Positions 6,381 to 6,388 of a stretch of DNA of 6,388 bases are shown here, one piece after another. Under the pieces are notes generated by a model that worked only from the letters and a program-made list of their open reading frames with translations, was not told where the DNA came from and searched no databases. How positions within the stretch are numbered: position 1 is the first letter of the stretch; the number at the start of each line of letters is the position of its first letter. The translations under genes and the position numbers were made by a program. Origin of the DNA: Bordetella parapertussis (GTDB lineage: Bacteria > Pseudomonadota > Gammaproteobacteria > Burkholderiales > Burkholderiaceae_C); assembly GCA_945871945.1 (NCBI GenBank), contig CAMBXY010000084.1:1-6388 (forward strand), given 5' to 3'.

Positions 6381-6388
6381 ATGCACCA
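6381..6388 (+). CDS. Possible start of the next gene (DUF1501 partner expected), cut by window end
   Basis: An ATG-CAC start lies 2 nt after the DUF1800 stop, with GGGA 5 nt before it inside the last DUF1800 codons. Only Met-His and part of a codon are visible, so nothing in the protein itself can be identified. DUF1800 genes are very often followed by a DUF1501 gene, whose products commonly begin Met-His with a Tat-type leader; the position and first two codons fit, but this is context inference only. Confidence 0.3.

Overview
The window looks like ordinary chromosomal DNA from a betaproteobacterium of the order Burkholderiales, most likely Comamonadaceae (Limnohabitans, Rhodoferax or similar). 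This is inferred from protein style, moderate G+C and the gene mix; no marker gene is present to prove it. There is no rRNA, tRNA, CRISPR array, insertion sequence or phage gene.

Layout, left to right. (1) Bases 1-468, + strand: the C-terminal part of an acyl-CoA synthetase, cut by the window edge. (2) 481-1323, - strand: an alpha/beta-hydrolase esterase with an added C-terminal membrane anchor. (3) 1324-1483: an AT-rich divergent promoter region (about a quarter G+C by hand count) with a perfect 7-bp inverted repeat. (4) 1484-2287, + strand: a two-part protein. Its N-terminal half reads as a group-I truncated globin that has lost the haem-ligating histidine; its C-terminal half may be YbjN-like. 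(5) 3801-2300, - strand: a two-gene operon of a DUF1330 protein and a class I/II PLP aminotransferase, separated by 2 nt and probably translationally coupled. (6) 3802-3919: a divergent spacer with a nested set of CGTCA/TGACG half-sites. (7) 3920-4189, + strand: a small membrane protein. (8) 4520-4131, - strand: a DUF423 membrane protein that overlaps the 3' end of gene 7 by 59 bp, tail to tail. (9) 4558-6378, + strand: an exported DUF1800 protein. A new reading frame seems to open at 6381 and would fit the DUF1501 partner usually found beside DUF1800.

The genes do not form one pathway. The acyl-CoA synthetase and esterase suggest acyl or ester metabolism, the aminotransferase amino-acid metabolism, and the rest are of unknown function. 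Orientation alternates almost gene by gene, giving three tail-to-tail junctions of +12, +12 and -59 nt with no recognisable hairpin terminator. The points most worth a second look are the apparently haem-less globin fusion, the tail-anchored esterase, the overlapping convergent pair and the two candidate operators. I saw no convincing new defence or mobile system.
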